Assembly (NCBI GenBank): GCA_019308625.1
Contig: JAFDHU010000001.1
Span: 1-26,825 of the forward strand
Origin: Deltaproteobacteria bacterium
Lineage (GTDB): Bacteria > Desulfobacterota > Desulfobaccia > Desulfobaccales > 0-14-0-80-60-11
Reading direction: 5' to 3'
Length of the DNA stretch: 26,825 nt
The notes under the pieces are model-generated. The model did no database searches. It saw nothing but the letters and a program-made list of their open reading frames with translations, and was not told the origin of the DNA. This document shows positions 7,335-15,174 of the stretch, in pieces. The position numbers were made by a program, and so were the translations under genes. Position 1 is the first letter of the stretch; every line of letters begins with the position of its first letter.

Positions 7335-8468
7335 TTGAAACAAGCCCTTGCCGCGGCTCAACAATTCATCTGCCACGGCCAGGTCCGCGACGTGCGGGAG
7401 TACGGCCGCGGCCGCATCCACGACACCTTTGTGGTGACGGTGTCCGGGGGTCCTTCCCCGCAACCCGCTGGACCCCCGGGCCGGTACCGCTTTATTCTCC
7501 AGCGCCTCAACCGGCGGGTCTTCCCTCGACCCGAGCTGATTATGGGGAATCTGCGCCTGGTCACGGAGCACGTGCGGCAGCGCCTGCAACGGGAGCCTCT
7601 TGGCCGACGCTTTGAACTGCCCCGGGTGCTTCTGACCCGGGAGGGCCGGGACCATTTCCTGGATCCCCAGGGCTCTTTCTGGCGGGCCCTAAGCTTCATT
7701 GAAGGTGCCCACAGCCTGGAGCTCGTCCGGGATGCCGGCCACGCCCGGGAGGTAGGCTGGGCCTTGGGCCTGTTTCACCGGCTTTTAAGCGACCTCCCCA
7801 TTCACCTGCTGGCCGACACCCTGCCGGGGTTCCACATCACTCCCCGCTATCTCAAACAATACGAGGCCGCCCTGGCGGGCGACGGCTGGCGGGAATCACC
7901 GGAAGTGGCCTTTTGTATGAGATTTGTGGAGGAGCGCCGGGGTCTGGTTCACGTCCTGGAGGAGGCCAAGGCCCGGGGCAGGCTGGCCCTGCGCCCCATC
8001 CACGGCGACCCCAAGGTCAACAACGTCCTGCTGGATGTGCCAACCGGCCAAGCCGTGGCCCTGGTGGACCTGGACACCGTCAAGCCGGGACTGGTGCACT
8101 ATGACATCGGCGACTGCCTGCGCTCCGGGGCCAACCCCCTGGGGGAGGACATGGAGAACTGGGAGGAGGTGCGCTTTGACCCCCACCTGGCCCGGGCCCT
8201 GCTGGCCGGCTATCTCTCCCAAGCCGGGGATATCCTCACCGATTTGGATTATGTCTATCTCTACGACGCCATCCAGCTCATCCCCTTTGAGCTGGGGCTG
8301 CGCTATTTCACCGACTACCTGCAGGGCAACGTCTATTTCAAGGTCGCCCACCCGGAGCATAATCTCCAGCGGGCCCTGGTGCAGTTCCGGCTTACCCAAA
8401 GCATTGAGGCCCAGGCCGAGACCATCCGGCAAATTATTCGGGACCTGAGAGGCCGGGCCCGGACCTGA
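7335..8468 (+). CDS. Phosphotransferase (APH/NahK-like sugar kinase)
   Basis: This cytoplasmic small-molecule kinase of the aminoglycoside-phosphotransferase fold has 377 residues. The N-lobe loop YGRGRIHDTFVV (about 23-34) and FILQRLNRRVFPRPELIMGN (53-72) resemble N-acetylhexosamine 1-kinases, where the second stretch carries the ATP-site lysine region. The catalytic loop is HGDPKVNNVLLD (223-234; Asp 225 as base), and the metal-binding Asp lies in LVDLDTVKPG (243-252), followed by HYDIGDCLRS. It probably phosphorylates a sugar or amino sugar, but the substrate is not certain. TTG 7335 is the chosen start, with GAGG six bases upstream (7325-7328). It stands alone, with a strong promoter ahead and the convergent Usp operon behind. 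Confidence 0.85.
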   Translation: MKQALAAAQQFICHGQVRDVREYGRGRIHDTFVVTVSGGPSPQPAGPPGRYRFILQRLNRRVFPRPELIMGNLRLVTEHVRQRLQREPLGRRFELPRVLLTREGRDHFLDPQGSFWRALSFIEGAHSLELVRDAGHAREVGWALGLFHRLLSDLPIHLLADTLPGFHITPRYLKQYEAALAGDGWRESPEVAFCMRFVEERRGLVHVLEEAKARGRLALRPIHGDPKVNNVLLDVPTGQAVALVDLDTVKPGLVHYDIGDCLRSGANPLGEDMENWEEVRFDPHLARALLAGYLSQAGDILTDLDYVYLYDAIQLIPFELGLRYFTDYLQGNVYFKVAHPEHNLQRALVQFRLTQSIEAQAETIRQIIRDLRGRART

Positions 8469-8705
8469 CCTGCGGGCGCTTGGCTTCAGGGTCTTAGGGC
8501 TTTGCTCATCTTGCCGCCGGAGGGGCCCAACCGCAACAGGTCAAACAAAAAGGGCTCGCCCTTGGGGGACAGCCCTTAGCATCATCGGCGCCCGGGAATG
8601 GTTTGAACCTTCCCTGGCGAGTTAGCGGTTATGGCACGGCATTACCCTGTTCTGCCGACCTGGGCCGCCAGGCGTTTTGGGCGGCATTCCTTTAACCCTG
8701 GATTG
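8469..8705. other. Convergent intergenic region without a recognised gene
   Basis: About 240 bp between the kinase gene and the end of the minus-strand Usp operon. The pair GGGCT...AGCCC around 8552-8575 could fold but lacks a T-run. On the minus strand, GGTTCAAACC near 8600-8609 looks like a tRNA T-loop, but no acceptor or anticodon arm can be built around it. Nothing else is supported. Confidence 0.3.
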
Positions 8706-8742
8706 AAAAAACCGCGCGGCTCAGCCTCCCTCCCGGCTGAGC
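8706..8742 (-). terminator. Intrinsic terminator of the Usp operon
   Basis: On the minus strand a perfect 8-bp stem, GCTCAGCC with GGCTGAGC (8735-8742 and 8719-8726) and an 8-base loop, is followed by CGCGCGG and six Ts (8711-8706). It overlaps the last codons of the final gene. The spacing between stem and T-run is a little long but the structure is strong. Confidence 0.7.
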
Positions 8743-9578
8743 TCCCGGAACACCAGGACCGGCCGGGTGGTGAGGCGGGCCAGGTTCAGGGCCTCGTCGC
8801 TGATGACCGGCAAATATCTGGGGTGCCGGTGGCCATAGGCGCCCAACACCACCAAATCGTAACGCCCTACAGCCACTTCCTTGAGGATCTCTTCTTCGAA
8901 GTCCCCCTTGGCCAGCTTGGTGAGGGGCTCAAAGCCCAGCTTATGCAGGGTGTCCCGGCCGCTCATCATGCAGGCTTCGGCGAATTCAGGGCTTTCCCCC
9001 CGTTCGGTTTCCTGGACGTGCAGGATGGTGATCTCCGGCTTTTGTTTGGTGAAAAGCGGCCCGATAAACTCCAGGGCCCGCTGGTCGCAGGAGGAGCCCC
9101 GGTACGCCACCAGGATGCGCTTGATTTCCCGGTAGTTGCGCACAATGAATACCGGCTGCCTGGCGTAGAGGAGCACCTTGTTGTGCACCGCGCCCAGGAA
9201 CAGCCCCCGGAGGGTGGAGCGGCTGGGGCCGCCCAGGACGATGAGGTCGTAGCCCCCCTCGTCGGCCTCCCGCAGAATCTCTTCGGCCGGATCCCCCACC
9301 GCCACCCTGGGCGCGCAGGGCACCTTGCCCCCCAGGCACACCTCACAGGCCTCAAAGATTTCCTCCACCACCCGGGTGGCCTCCTGCTCCACCTCCTTTT
9401 CAATGTCGCTGCGGGTGGTGAAGGGGGCATAGGCCCCTTCGCCGGTCATTTCAATGACGTCGGGTTTGACGTAGAGGGCGTCCACTTCGGCGGGGAAATG
9501 TTCCAGCAGGTGGCAGGCATAGCGCAAGGCCAACTGGGATTCCTCGCTTTTGTTGACCCCCACGAGAATTTTCAGCAT
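8721..9578 (-). CDS. Universal stress protein, tandem Usp domains
   Basis: A cytoplasmic protein of 285 residues made of two Usp domains. Domain 1 begins MLKILVGVNKSEESQLAL and ends with VLGGPSRSTLRGLFLGAVHN, a recognisable ATP-binding loop of the G-x2-(G/S)-x9-G type; domain 2 begins RILVAYRGSSCDQRAL and ends with VLGAYGHRHPRYLPVISDEA, where the second glycine-serine part is altered. Usp proteins bind ATP or signal stress; the specific role is unknown. GGGAGG lies five bases before the ATG. It is the last gene of the eight-gene run and its end lies within the terminator stem. Confidence 0.92.
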   Translation of the reverse strand: MLKILVGVNKSEESQLALRYACHLLEHFPAEVDALYVKPDVIEMTGEGAYAPFTTRSDIEKEVEQEATRVVEEIFEACEVCLGGKVPCAPRVAVGDPAEEILREADEGGYDLIVLGGPSRSTLRGLFLGAVHNKVLLYARQPVFIVRNYREIKRILVAYRGSSCDQRALEFIGPLFTKQKPEITILHVQETERGESPEFAEACMMSGRDTLHKLGFEPLTKLAKGDFEEEILKEVAVGRYDLVVLGAYGHRHPRYLPVISDEALNLARLTTRPVLVFRELSREGG

Positions 9579-9638
9579 GGTGTCCTCCCTTTATTCCGAG
9601 AAAAAAGTTGGTTTCCGGCGGCATTCCGGAGGATCAGG

Positions 9639-10502
9639 TCACCGCATCACCAGAACGGAGCTTTGGCTGCGAGCCACCAGGCGGCCCACCCATTCCCGGG
9701 GGAAGAACCGGGAAAGGATGGATTTCTTCCCCATCCAGAGGGCCAGCAGGTCCTGTTTGCCGTCGGTGGTGATAGAAGCCTCCAGGTCAGCCACTTCCGC
9801 AATGCGGGTGCTGATGTCAATGCCCCGGTCGTGGTAGTAATCCCCCACCTCAATAAGACGGGTGTAAACTTCCTTTTTTACGCCCCCCTGGGGAATGACC
9901 CCGATCACTTCCAGTTGAGCCTTATGGATGGTAATCATCTGGTTCAGGATTTCCAGGGATTCCTGACTGATGTAAGTCTGATCCAGACAGGCCAGGATGC
10001 GGCTGATGGGCTGCTCTTCCTTCACCAGCAGCACCGAGCAGTCCGCGTCGGAGGCCACCCTCTGGGGCACAGCCGGAGCTCCGGTCCACAGGCAGTCACC
10101 GCCGCTGGCACAGCCCAAAACAATCAGATCGCATCCTTCTTCGCGGGCTTCCCGCAGGATGGCGGCCTCGGGGTTGCCTATCCGCAGGTGGACCCGGAAG
10201 TCCTTCCGGCCGCTTTTGCAGACCAAGCGCTCCTCCCATAAGCCCTCTTTGACCGGATACCATTCAAACTGCCAGTTGGTCAAGGCATAAGGGGAATCCT
10301 CCCCCTCCCAGGAGTTCAGAAAGGTCTCCCGATAGCGGTTGAGGGCCAGGTTAAGGGCCGGGGCCACCGGCCCGGGGGAGGCGGAAGCGGCCTGCACGCC
10401 CAAAATGGTGATATCGGCCCAGGTGTTCATGGCCAGCCGGATCAGTTCCTTGAGGGCAAAGGCGCTGTAAGGATGCTCATCGCCGGCAAACAAGATTCTC
10501 AT
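9639..10502 (-). CDS. Universal stress protein, tandem Usp domains (divergent)
   Basis: 287 residues with two Usp-like halves. The first (MRILFAGDEHPYSAFALKEL) has a long insertion of about 60 residues rich in aromatic residues (NSWEGEDSPYALTNWQFEWY) before DLIVLGCASGGDCLWTGAPA. The second starts RILACLDQTYISQESLEIL and ends with LLALWMGKKSILSRFFPREW and SSVLVMR. The ATP-loop glycines are only partly kept in either half. GGGGAG sits six bases ahead of the ATG. It is co-transcribed with its neighbours (60- and 28-base gaps). The role is inferred only as stress-related. Confidence 0.88.
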   Translation of the reverse strand: MRILFAGDEHPYSAFALKELIRLAMNTWADITILGVQAASASPGPVAPALNLALNRYRETFLNSWEGEDSPYALTNWQFEWYPVKEGLWEERLVCKSGRKDFRVHLRIGNPEAAILREAREEGCDLIVLGCASGGDCLWTGAPAVPQRVASDADCSVLLVKEEQPISRILACLDQTYISQESLEILNQMITIHKAQLEVIGVIPQGGVKKEVYTRLIEVGDYYHDRGIDISTRIAEVADLEASITTDGKQDLLALWMGKKSILSRFFPREWVGRLVARSQSSVLVMR

Positions 10503-10530
10503 AATCGCTCCCCTTTCTTTTTAAACCGGT

Positions 10531-11316
10531 TCAGTAAAGTTTGATCAGGAGGGGCACCCTCACCTGGGAGAGCCAAGCCAGCTGGGGGCTGTCCTTTTTC
10601 AGGCCGCGGGGCAGGGCCACAGCCACCAAGCCGTATTCCCTCAGGTAGCCCGAAGTGGGCGGCTCGGGATAATAGGGAAAGTCCTGGAACAGGGACACCT
10701 GACAGCCGGCTTGAGCCAGAACCTCTTCGCCCCGGGCCGCCTCCCGGGCCAGGGCTTCGGGGGCCTTATGGGGCACGGCCAGCGTCACCGGCAGGGAACC
10801 GCGGGCCCAGAGGTGGGCCATGCTCTGGGTCAAAGGCCCCACTCCCACAGGATCGGTGCACAGAATCAGCAACTGGTTGATTCTCCGCAGGACCCGGGCG
10901 ACGCCGATGACCCCCGGAAAGCGGTGCCAGAGCTTGGAGTGCACCTTGTAGTAAAGGTTGGCCGGGGTCCACTCCAGGGGTTCTCCGTCCACAAAGACAT
11001 CAAAGCCATCGGCTTCCATGATTTTGAGCAGTTCCCGCTCCCGGTCGCCATAGGCCACCAGCGGCTCCTTCAGGGTGGGGCTGAACTCCCACTCGGAGCT
11101 GATCATCTCAATGATTTCGGCTTTGCCCTCCTGAACCAGTTCCTGTTCCCAATGGCGGCGGACCCAGCCGGAACCGATAGACAGATCCCGGGGCGGGAGC
11201 GCCTTTACATAGACCGGCAGAATCTCCATGGGCACGAAATAGTTCAACTGGGAAGCAAACCGGATGGCCCGGCTGGCGGCCAGGTCCAACTCAATGGAAA
11301 CCACTGTCTTGATCAC
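10531..11316 (-). CDS. Usp-like protein, strongly diverged
   Basis: 261 residues from GTG 11316, chosen because AGGAGG (11322-11327) lies five bases upstream; the preceding GTG at 11319 is only two bases away. The opening IKTVVSIELDLAASRAIRFA and the second-half opening NQLLILCTDPVGVGPLTQSM have the Usp strand-helix pattern, as does VAVALPRGLKKDSPQLAWLS near the end. The ATP-loop glycine motif is missing (FDVFVDGEPLEWTPANLYYK instead), so it probably does not bind nucleotide in the usual way. Its placement beside two Usp genes supports a tandem-Usp origin. A scaffold or regulatory partner role is a guess. Confidence 0.75.
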   Translation of the reverse strand: MIKTVVSIELDLAASRAIRFASQLNYFVPMEILPVYVKALPPRDLSIGSGWVRRHWEQELVQEGKAEIIEMISSEWEFSPTLKEPLVAYGDRERELLKIMEADGFDVFVDGEPLEWTPANLYYKVHSKLWHRFPGVIGVARVLRRINQLLILCTDPVGVGPLTQSMAHLWARGSLPVTLAVPHKAPEALAREAARGEEVLAQAGCQVSLFQDFPYYPEPPTSGYLREYGLVAVALPRGLKKDSPQLAWLSQVRVPLLIKLY

Positions 11317-11369
11317 CACAGCCTCCTTGACAAAGATAATTCTCCTCAGCAGCAGGTGCTAATTGCTGG

Positions 11370-11759
11370 TCACGCCTGAGTTCCCCGAATCTTGGCTTCG
11401 GCCCGCATCACCACCCGATGGATTTCGCTGAGGTTGAAGGGCTTGGCAATAAAGTCAAAGACCCCCTTTTTGAAAGACTCCTTGGCGGTCTCCATGGTGG
11501 CGAACCCGGTGATGACGATGATTTCGGAGTCAGGATGGAGCTTTTTGGCCTCCTGGAGGAAGCGCATGCCGTCCATGCCTTCCATCTTAAGGTCGGTGAT
11601 AATGATATCATACTTGGTTTGCTCCACCGCCTGCAGAGCCTCAAAGCTGCGGGTGAAAGTGTCCACCTCAAAGCCTTGCTTCTCCAAGGAAGGCTTCAGG
11701 CGCTTGCAGACGATCGGCTCATCGTCCAGGATAAGGATTTTCAGTTTGTTCTGTACCAT
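11370..11759 (-). CDS. Stand-alone response-regulator receiver protein (CheY-like)
   Basis: A single receiver domain of 129 residues with no output domain. The acidic pair is Asp 12-Asp 13 (LILDDEP), the phosphoacceptor is Asp 56 in IIITDLKMEGMDG, Thr 84 lies in VITGFAT and the conserved Lys 106 in IAKPFN. All residues for phosphorylation are present. It should act by binding a partner protein or as a phosphate carrier. AGGAGG (11766-11771) sits six bases ahead of the ATG. It lies 11 bases after the PEP-synthase-like gene and 53 bases before a Usp-like gene, so both are candidate partners. No kinase lies within the run; the nearest is the kinase at 18090. Confidence 0.93.
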   Translation of the reverse strand: MVQNKLKILILDDEPIVCKRLKPSLEKQGFEVDTFTRSFEALQAVEQTKYDIIITDLKMEGMDGMRFLQEAKKLHPDSEIIVITGFATMETAKESFKKGVFDFIAKPFNLSEIHRVVMRAEAKIRGTQA

Positions 11760-11770
11760 TTCTTTCCTCC

Positions 11771-14344
11771 TCAGGGGGATTGCGGGCCCTCCGCAGGTTC
11801 CAAACGCTGCAGAAAGGACTCCAGAAAAAGCCCTATATCCTCGTCGCTTTTGAGCTGCATGTCCAGTTGCCGGGTGAAACCCACCAACTGCCCCAGGGCT
11901 ATCAAGCGCCGGCGGATCTCCTCCTGGGGCAGGTGCAGCAGGCGGGCCAGCACCAGGTCTGCCTTGATGTCCACCTTGAAGTGGTATCTGGAGAGGATGT
12001 CGGCCAACAGACGGGCCCGCCTTGACCGCCGCTCCGGGTCCGTCACCCCGCCCACAAAGCGGAAGTAGATATGGTTGTGATGCGCCTCGGGTTCCATGCG
12101 CGCATCAATGAGGTTATAGTGGTATCCCAGCTTGAGGTGAAGGTTCAGGTAGTCCTCGGTCACCACCGCCAGGTTGATCCCCGCATAAGGGGGAGCGCCG
12201 GGTCCTTCGCCCAACGGCCGGGTCAGGCTGGCCATGAGTCCCTTGAAATCCACCGGCACCGGCTCGGTGCTCCACACCCCCGGCTGGGAGAGCCCTTCCC
12301 AGAAGGCCTTCAGCGGCCGGGAGCGGAGCTGCGCCGCGGTGATGTGACTGCCTTTGGCTTCCGGGTCCACCCCGCCGCCCAGGTCCCAAATTTTCAGGCC
12401 CAGGGGCACTTCGGAGTCCAAGGTGAAAAGGCGCGCCTCCTTAAACCGCCGCAGGAACCGGGGCAGGTCCATCAGCTCCTGCACCGCCTTTTCGTGGACA
12501 AAGCGGACCACATCGTGCACCGTGCGGCAACCCTCCGGCGAAAAATTGGGGTCCAGGGGGTCCGTCAAGTAGAGGGGGGCGATGCGTTTCAGGATGCGCC
12601 GAAGCAAACGGAATTCCGGGGCGTCCTCAAAAACGGTGGACTGAATGAGCTCGTAACGCAACAGCTCGGTGACCTTGCCCAGATAGATCATCCGGTTGTG
12701 TGTATCCACCGTAACCTCTTGGCCCTGGGGCAGGAGGGCCGGGGCATTTTCCACCCCCACCAAGGTGGGGACCCGGAACTCCCGGGCGATGGTGGCCAGG
12801 TGCCCGGCCGGCGAACCCTGTTCGGCCACAATGGCCACCGCCTTGGGCACCGCCGGGGCCAGCCAGGGGGCAGTGTAGCGGGTGACCAGCACCGCGCCCT
12901 CGGGAAAGCTTTCCAGTTCCTGATCAGACGATACCACGAAAACCGGCCCGGCCCCCACCCCGGCATGGGCCACCGCGCCCTGTTCCCGGATGAGCACGGG
13001 ATAGTGGGAGCAGACTTGGCGGATATCCGGCAGTTTCACGGTCTGCGGGGCTGCCAGCCGGCGGGACTGCAGGATCCAGAGCCTGCCCGCCTCATCCAGG
13101 GCCCATTCTGTCTCCTGGGGACGCTTGAAGTAGCGCTCCAGGGTCTGGGACCAGCGGGCCAGGGTTTCCAGGTCCTTCTCCTCCAGGGCCGGGCGCCGGC
13201 GATCCTCCTGGCTCAGCGCCACCTCCTCCTCACCCCCGGCGGCGGCCGGGCGCCAGCACTTCTCCTTCAGCGCCACCTCTGACTCCTTGATATGAAAAGG
13301 GGGGTGTCTTTCCACCACAAAGCGGTCCAGGTTGGCCAAACCTTGCGCCACCGTGCGCCCCAGCCCTGGATAGGCATAGATGACCAGGCGGTCGTTGTCC
13401 AAGGACCTCACATCCAGGCTGTGCACCACGCCGCTGGCCCGGCTGTTGATGACTTCCTGACACAACACGGCCATGGCCGCCTCCTCTCCCAGGAGCCGCA
13501 TGCGCTGGCGATAACTCAGGGCCTCGGGGGAATACAGGCTGACCCACACCTTTTTCACCGCCTCCAGCACCCCGGAACGGGGCACCTGCAGAAAGCTTTC
13601 GTGCAGCCCGGCAAAGGAAAGCTCCTCGTCCTCCCCGAAGGCGCTGCTGCGCACCGCCCAGAAAGGCCGGGTCTGGGCCTGCTGGCGGATTTCCCGGGCC
13701 ACCTCCTGGGGCATCACCCCGGCCAGGATGGCGTACTGGATCTGCCGGGACACCTGGGTGAGGTCCAGCTCGCCGGAAGTCCAGGCCACCAGCAGGGCAT
13801 GAATCCTCTCATACAAATGGTTGTGCTCCATGAACCGGCGGAAGGCCCGGGTGGTGATGACAAAGCCGTCGGGCACCGGCAGGTTGAGGCGGCGGCTGAT
13901 TTCCACCAGTATTTCCGCCTTGCCCCCCAGAAGCTCTGGCAAGTCCAAAGGGGCCAGGGAGAGCTCCACCACATAGGGCATCTCCTCGGTGAGGCTCAGC
14001 CGCCCCCGCAACTCCGCCTCCAGAGGCAGCAGAATGCGGTCCAGAGCAGCATACAGGGCCATATGCCGGTTACCGGAGATCAGATTAAGGTCCTTCACCA
14101 GACGGAGCAGCAAATCTTCCAGCTGGTGCACCTGGTCAACCAGATATTTCCGGTCAAAGACATAGTCGCCGCCGGACTTTTCACCCAGGTCGGCAATGAT
14201 TTCCATGACTTTCTGATGGGCCTGCAGCAGGGTCTGGAAATGTTCAAAAATCTCCGGAAAGGCCACCAACTCCCGGGGGGGTTTTTTAAAAAGCCTGTGC
14301 CAGAGATTGCGGAACCAGCCCATGGCTGCCATAGCCTTTTGCAT
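11771..14344 (-). CDS. PEP synthase-like protein (PPDK_N + phosphohistidine domain, no PEP/pyruvate barrel)
   Basis: A large protein of about 857 residues. Residues 1-120 are a helical extension. An ATP-grasp PPDK_N domain follows: LLGGKAEILVEISRRLNLPV (about 139-158), FWAVRSSAFGEDEELSFAGL (229-248) and TEWALDEAGRLWILQSRRL (412-430). Then comes a swivelling phosphohistidine domain with GSPAGHLATIAREF, His 515 matching the catalytic His of PEP synthase. The C-terminal 310 residues or so do not resemble the PEP/pyruvate barrel, and I do not recognise them (HHNHIYFRFVGGVTDPERRS is a distinctive stretch). It may transfer phosphate from ATP via His to an unknown acceptor. ATG 14344 follows directly on an in-frame TTG at 14347. 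No strong ribosome site is seen. Confidence 0.82.
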   Translation of the reverse strand: MQKAMAAMGWFRNLWHRLFKKPPRELVAFPEIFEHFQTLLQAHQKVMEIIADLGEKSGGDYVFDRKYLVDQVHQLEDLLLRLVKDLNLISGNRHMALYAALDRILLPLEAELRGRLSLTEEMPYVVELSLAPLDLPELLGGKAEILVEISRRLNLPVPDGFVITTRAFRRFMEHNHLYERIHALLVAWTSGELDLTQVSRQIQYAILAGVMPQEVAREIRQQAQTRPFWAVRSSAFGEDEELSFAGLHESFLQVPRSGVLEAVKKVWVSLYSPEALSYRQRMRLLGEEAAMAVLCQEVINSRASGVVHSLDVRSLDNDRLVIYAYPGLGRTVAQGLANLDRFVVERHPPFHIKESEVALKEKCWRPAAAGGEEEVALSQEDRRRPALEEKDLETLARWSQTLERYFKRPQETEWALDEAGRLWILQSRRLAAPQTVKLPDIRQVCSHYPVLIREQGAVAHAGVGAGPVFVVSSDQELESFPEGAVLVTRYTAPWLAPAVPKAVAIVAEQGSPAGHLATIAREFRVPTLVGVENAPALLPQGQEVTVDTHNRMIYLGKVTELLRYELIQSTVFEDAPEFRLLRRILKRIAPLYLTDPLDPNFSPEGCRTVHDVVRFVHEKAVQELMDLPRFLRRFKEARLFTLDSEVPLGLKIWDLGGGVDPEAKGSHITAAQLRSRPLKAFWEGLSQPGVWSTEPVPVDFKGLMASLTRPLGEGPGAPPYAGINLAVVTEDYLNLHLKLGYHYNLIDARMEPEAHHNHIYFRFVGGVTDPERRSRRARLLADILSRYHFKVDIKADLVLARLLHLPQEEIRRRLIALGQLVGFTRQLDMQLKSDEDIGLFLESFLQRLEPAEGPQSP

Positions 14345-14393
14345 CAAAAATTCTCAAGCTTTTTCTACTAGTTAGCCTTTTAAGGGCAGTTTG

Positions 14394-15173
14394 TCAATGT
14401 TCAGCTTTCCCCTTGAACAGGAAGCCCATGAGAAAGCCGGTGGCGATGGCGATGAGCACGGCCAGGATCCCGTACCAGGCGCCGTGTTCAAAGGCCAGGC
14501 TGGCCAGCAGGGCCGGGAAGCCCACCAGCCGCACGGTGAGGAGGTGGCTTTTCTGGTCCACCACTTGGCCGTTCTGGATAACGGAGAGCCGCACCTCATA
14601 GGTGCCCGGGGCCACCTTGGGCGGCAGGGGAAAAACCCCTTCCAGTTTTACCGGGCCCTGGGGCTCATTGCTGAGGCTCAGGGCTCCTGGCAAGGCGGCG
14701 TACAGGCCTTCGCTTTCCTTCAGCTTCAGAAATTCCTGGAAGAAGCGGTCTATCTCCGGCTCAGTCAGGGCTCCCCGGAACTTTATCCGGGATTTCAGGG
14801 CGGCAAAACCCCAGGGCGCGTTCCGGCCTTCCAGGGAGGGAATCTCCTTGGTGCTGCTCAGCACCAGATAAAGGTTGGGGGCGTGCTCCACCCGGATTTC
14901 CCCCACCGTCATCCACAGCCCTGCCCGCCGGCCTTTGCGGAGCAGCACCTGTTCTTTGGGGGTGCCCAGGATTTCCACCACCACCTGGGACCCGGGCGGA
15001 ACCTCCCCTTTGAGTCTGACTGTGGTCCCCTGGAAAAAGGCGCCCACCTCCACCTGTTCCGGAAACAGATGGAGCCGGGCCACGGAAGCTTGCACCCCAG
15101 AAGGCATCAAAGTGACAAACAGCAACAGGCAGAGCCACGCCAGTTTTTTCTCGTTCAAGCCAAACCGGGTCAC
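14394..15173 (-). CDS. TIGR02186-type membrane-anchored protein
   Basis: 259 residues with an N-terminal hydrophobic signal or anchor (LAWLCLLLFVTLMPSGVQA, about 11-29), a periplasmic beta-rich region beginning ARLHLFPEQVEVGAFFQGTT, and a C-terminal membrane helix (WYGILAVLIAIATGFLMGFL) with a short cytoplasmic tail. This layout and the opening match the TIGR02186/Alph_Pro_TM family, whose genes are often beside TauE/SafE permeases, as here. The GTG at 15173 is eight bases after GGAGG (15182-15186), which lies inside the upstream permease gene; only one base separates the two genes. It is probably an accessory subunit for the permease. Function is otherwise unknown. Confidence 0.87.
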   Translation of the reverse strand: MTRFGLNEKKLAWLCLLLFVTLMPSGVQASVARLHLFPEQVEVGAFFQGTTVRLKGEVPPGSQVVVEILGTPKEQVLLRKGRRAGLWMTVGEIRVEHAPNLYLVLSSTKEIPSLEGRNAPWGFAALKSRIKFRGALTEPEIDRFFQEFLKLKESEGLYAALPGALSLSNEPQGPVKLEGVFPLPPKVAPGTYEVRLSVIQNGQVVDQKSHLLTVRLVGFPALLASLAFEHGAWYGILAVLIAIATGFLMGFLFKGKAEH

Positions 15174-15174
15174 T

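Noticed and set aside
8596..8612. tRNA-like T-arm on the minus strand (GGTTCAAACC with partial flanking stem)
   Set aside because: The T-stem has a mismatch, and no matching acceptor, D or anticodon arms could be built within 80 bases upstream.
8631..10241. Very long open frame on the plus strand (about 536 codons)
   Set aside because: It runs antisense to the two tandem Usp genes, has the His/Gln/Gly/Pro-rich composition typical of GC-rich shadow frames, and matches no family.
12071..14371. Two long plus-strand open frames antisense to the PEP-synthase-like gene
   Set aside because: The minus-strand frame carries recognisable ATP-grasp and phosphohistidine motifs across the same bases; the plus-strand frames have none.
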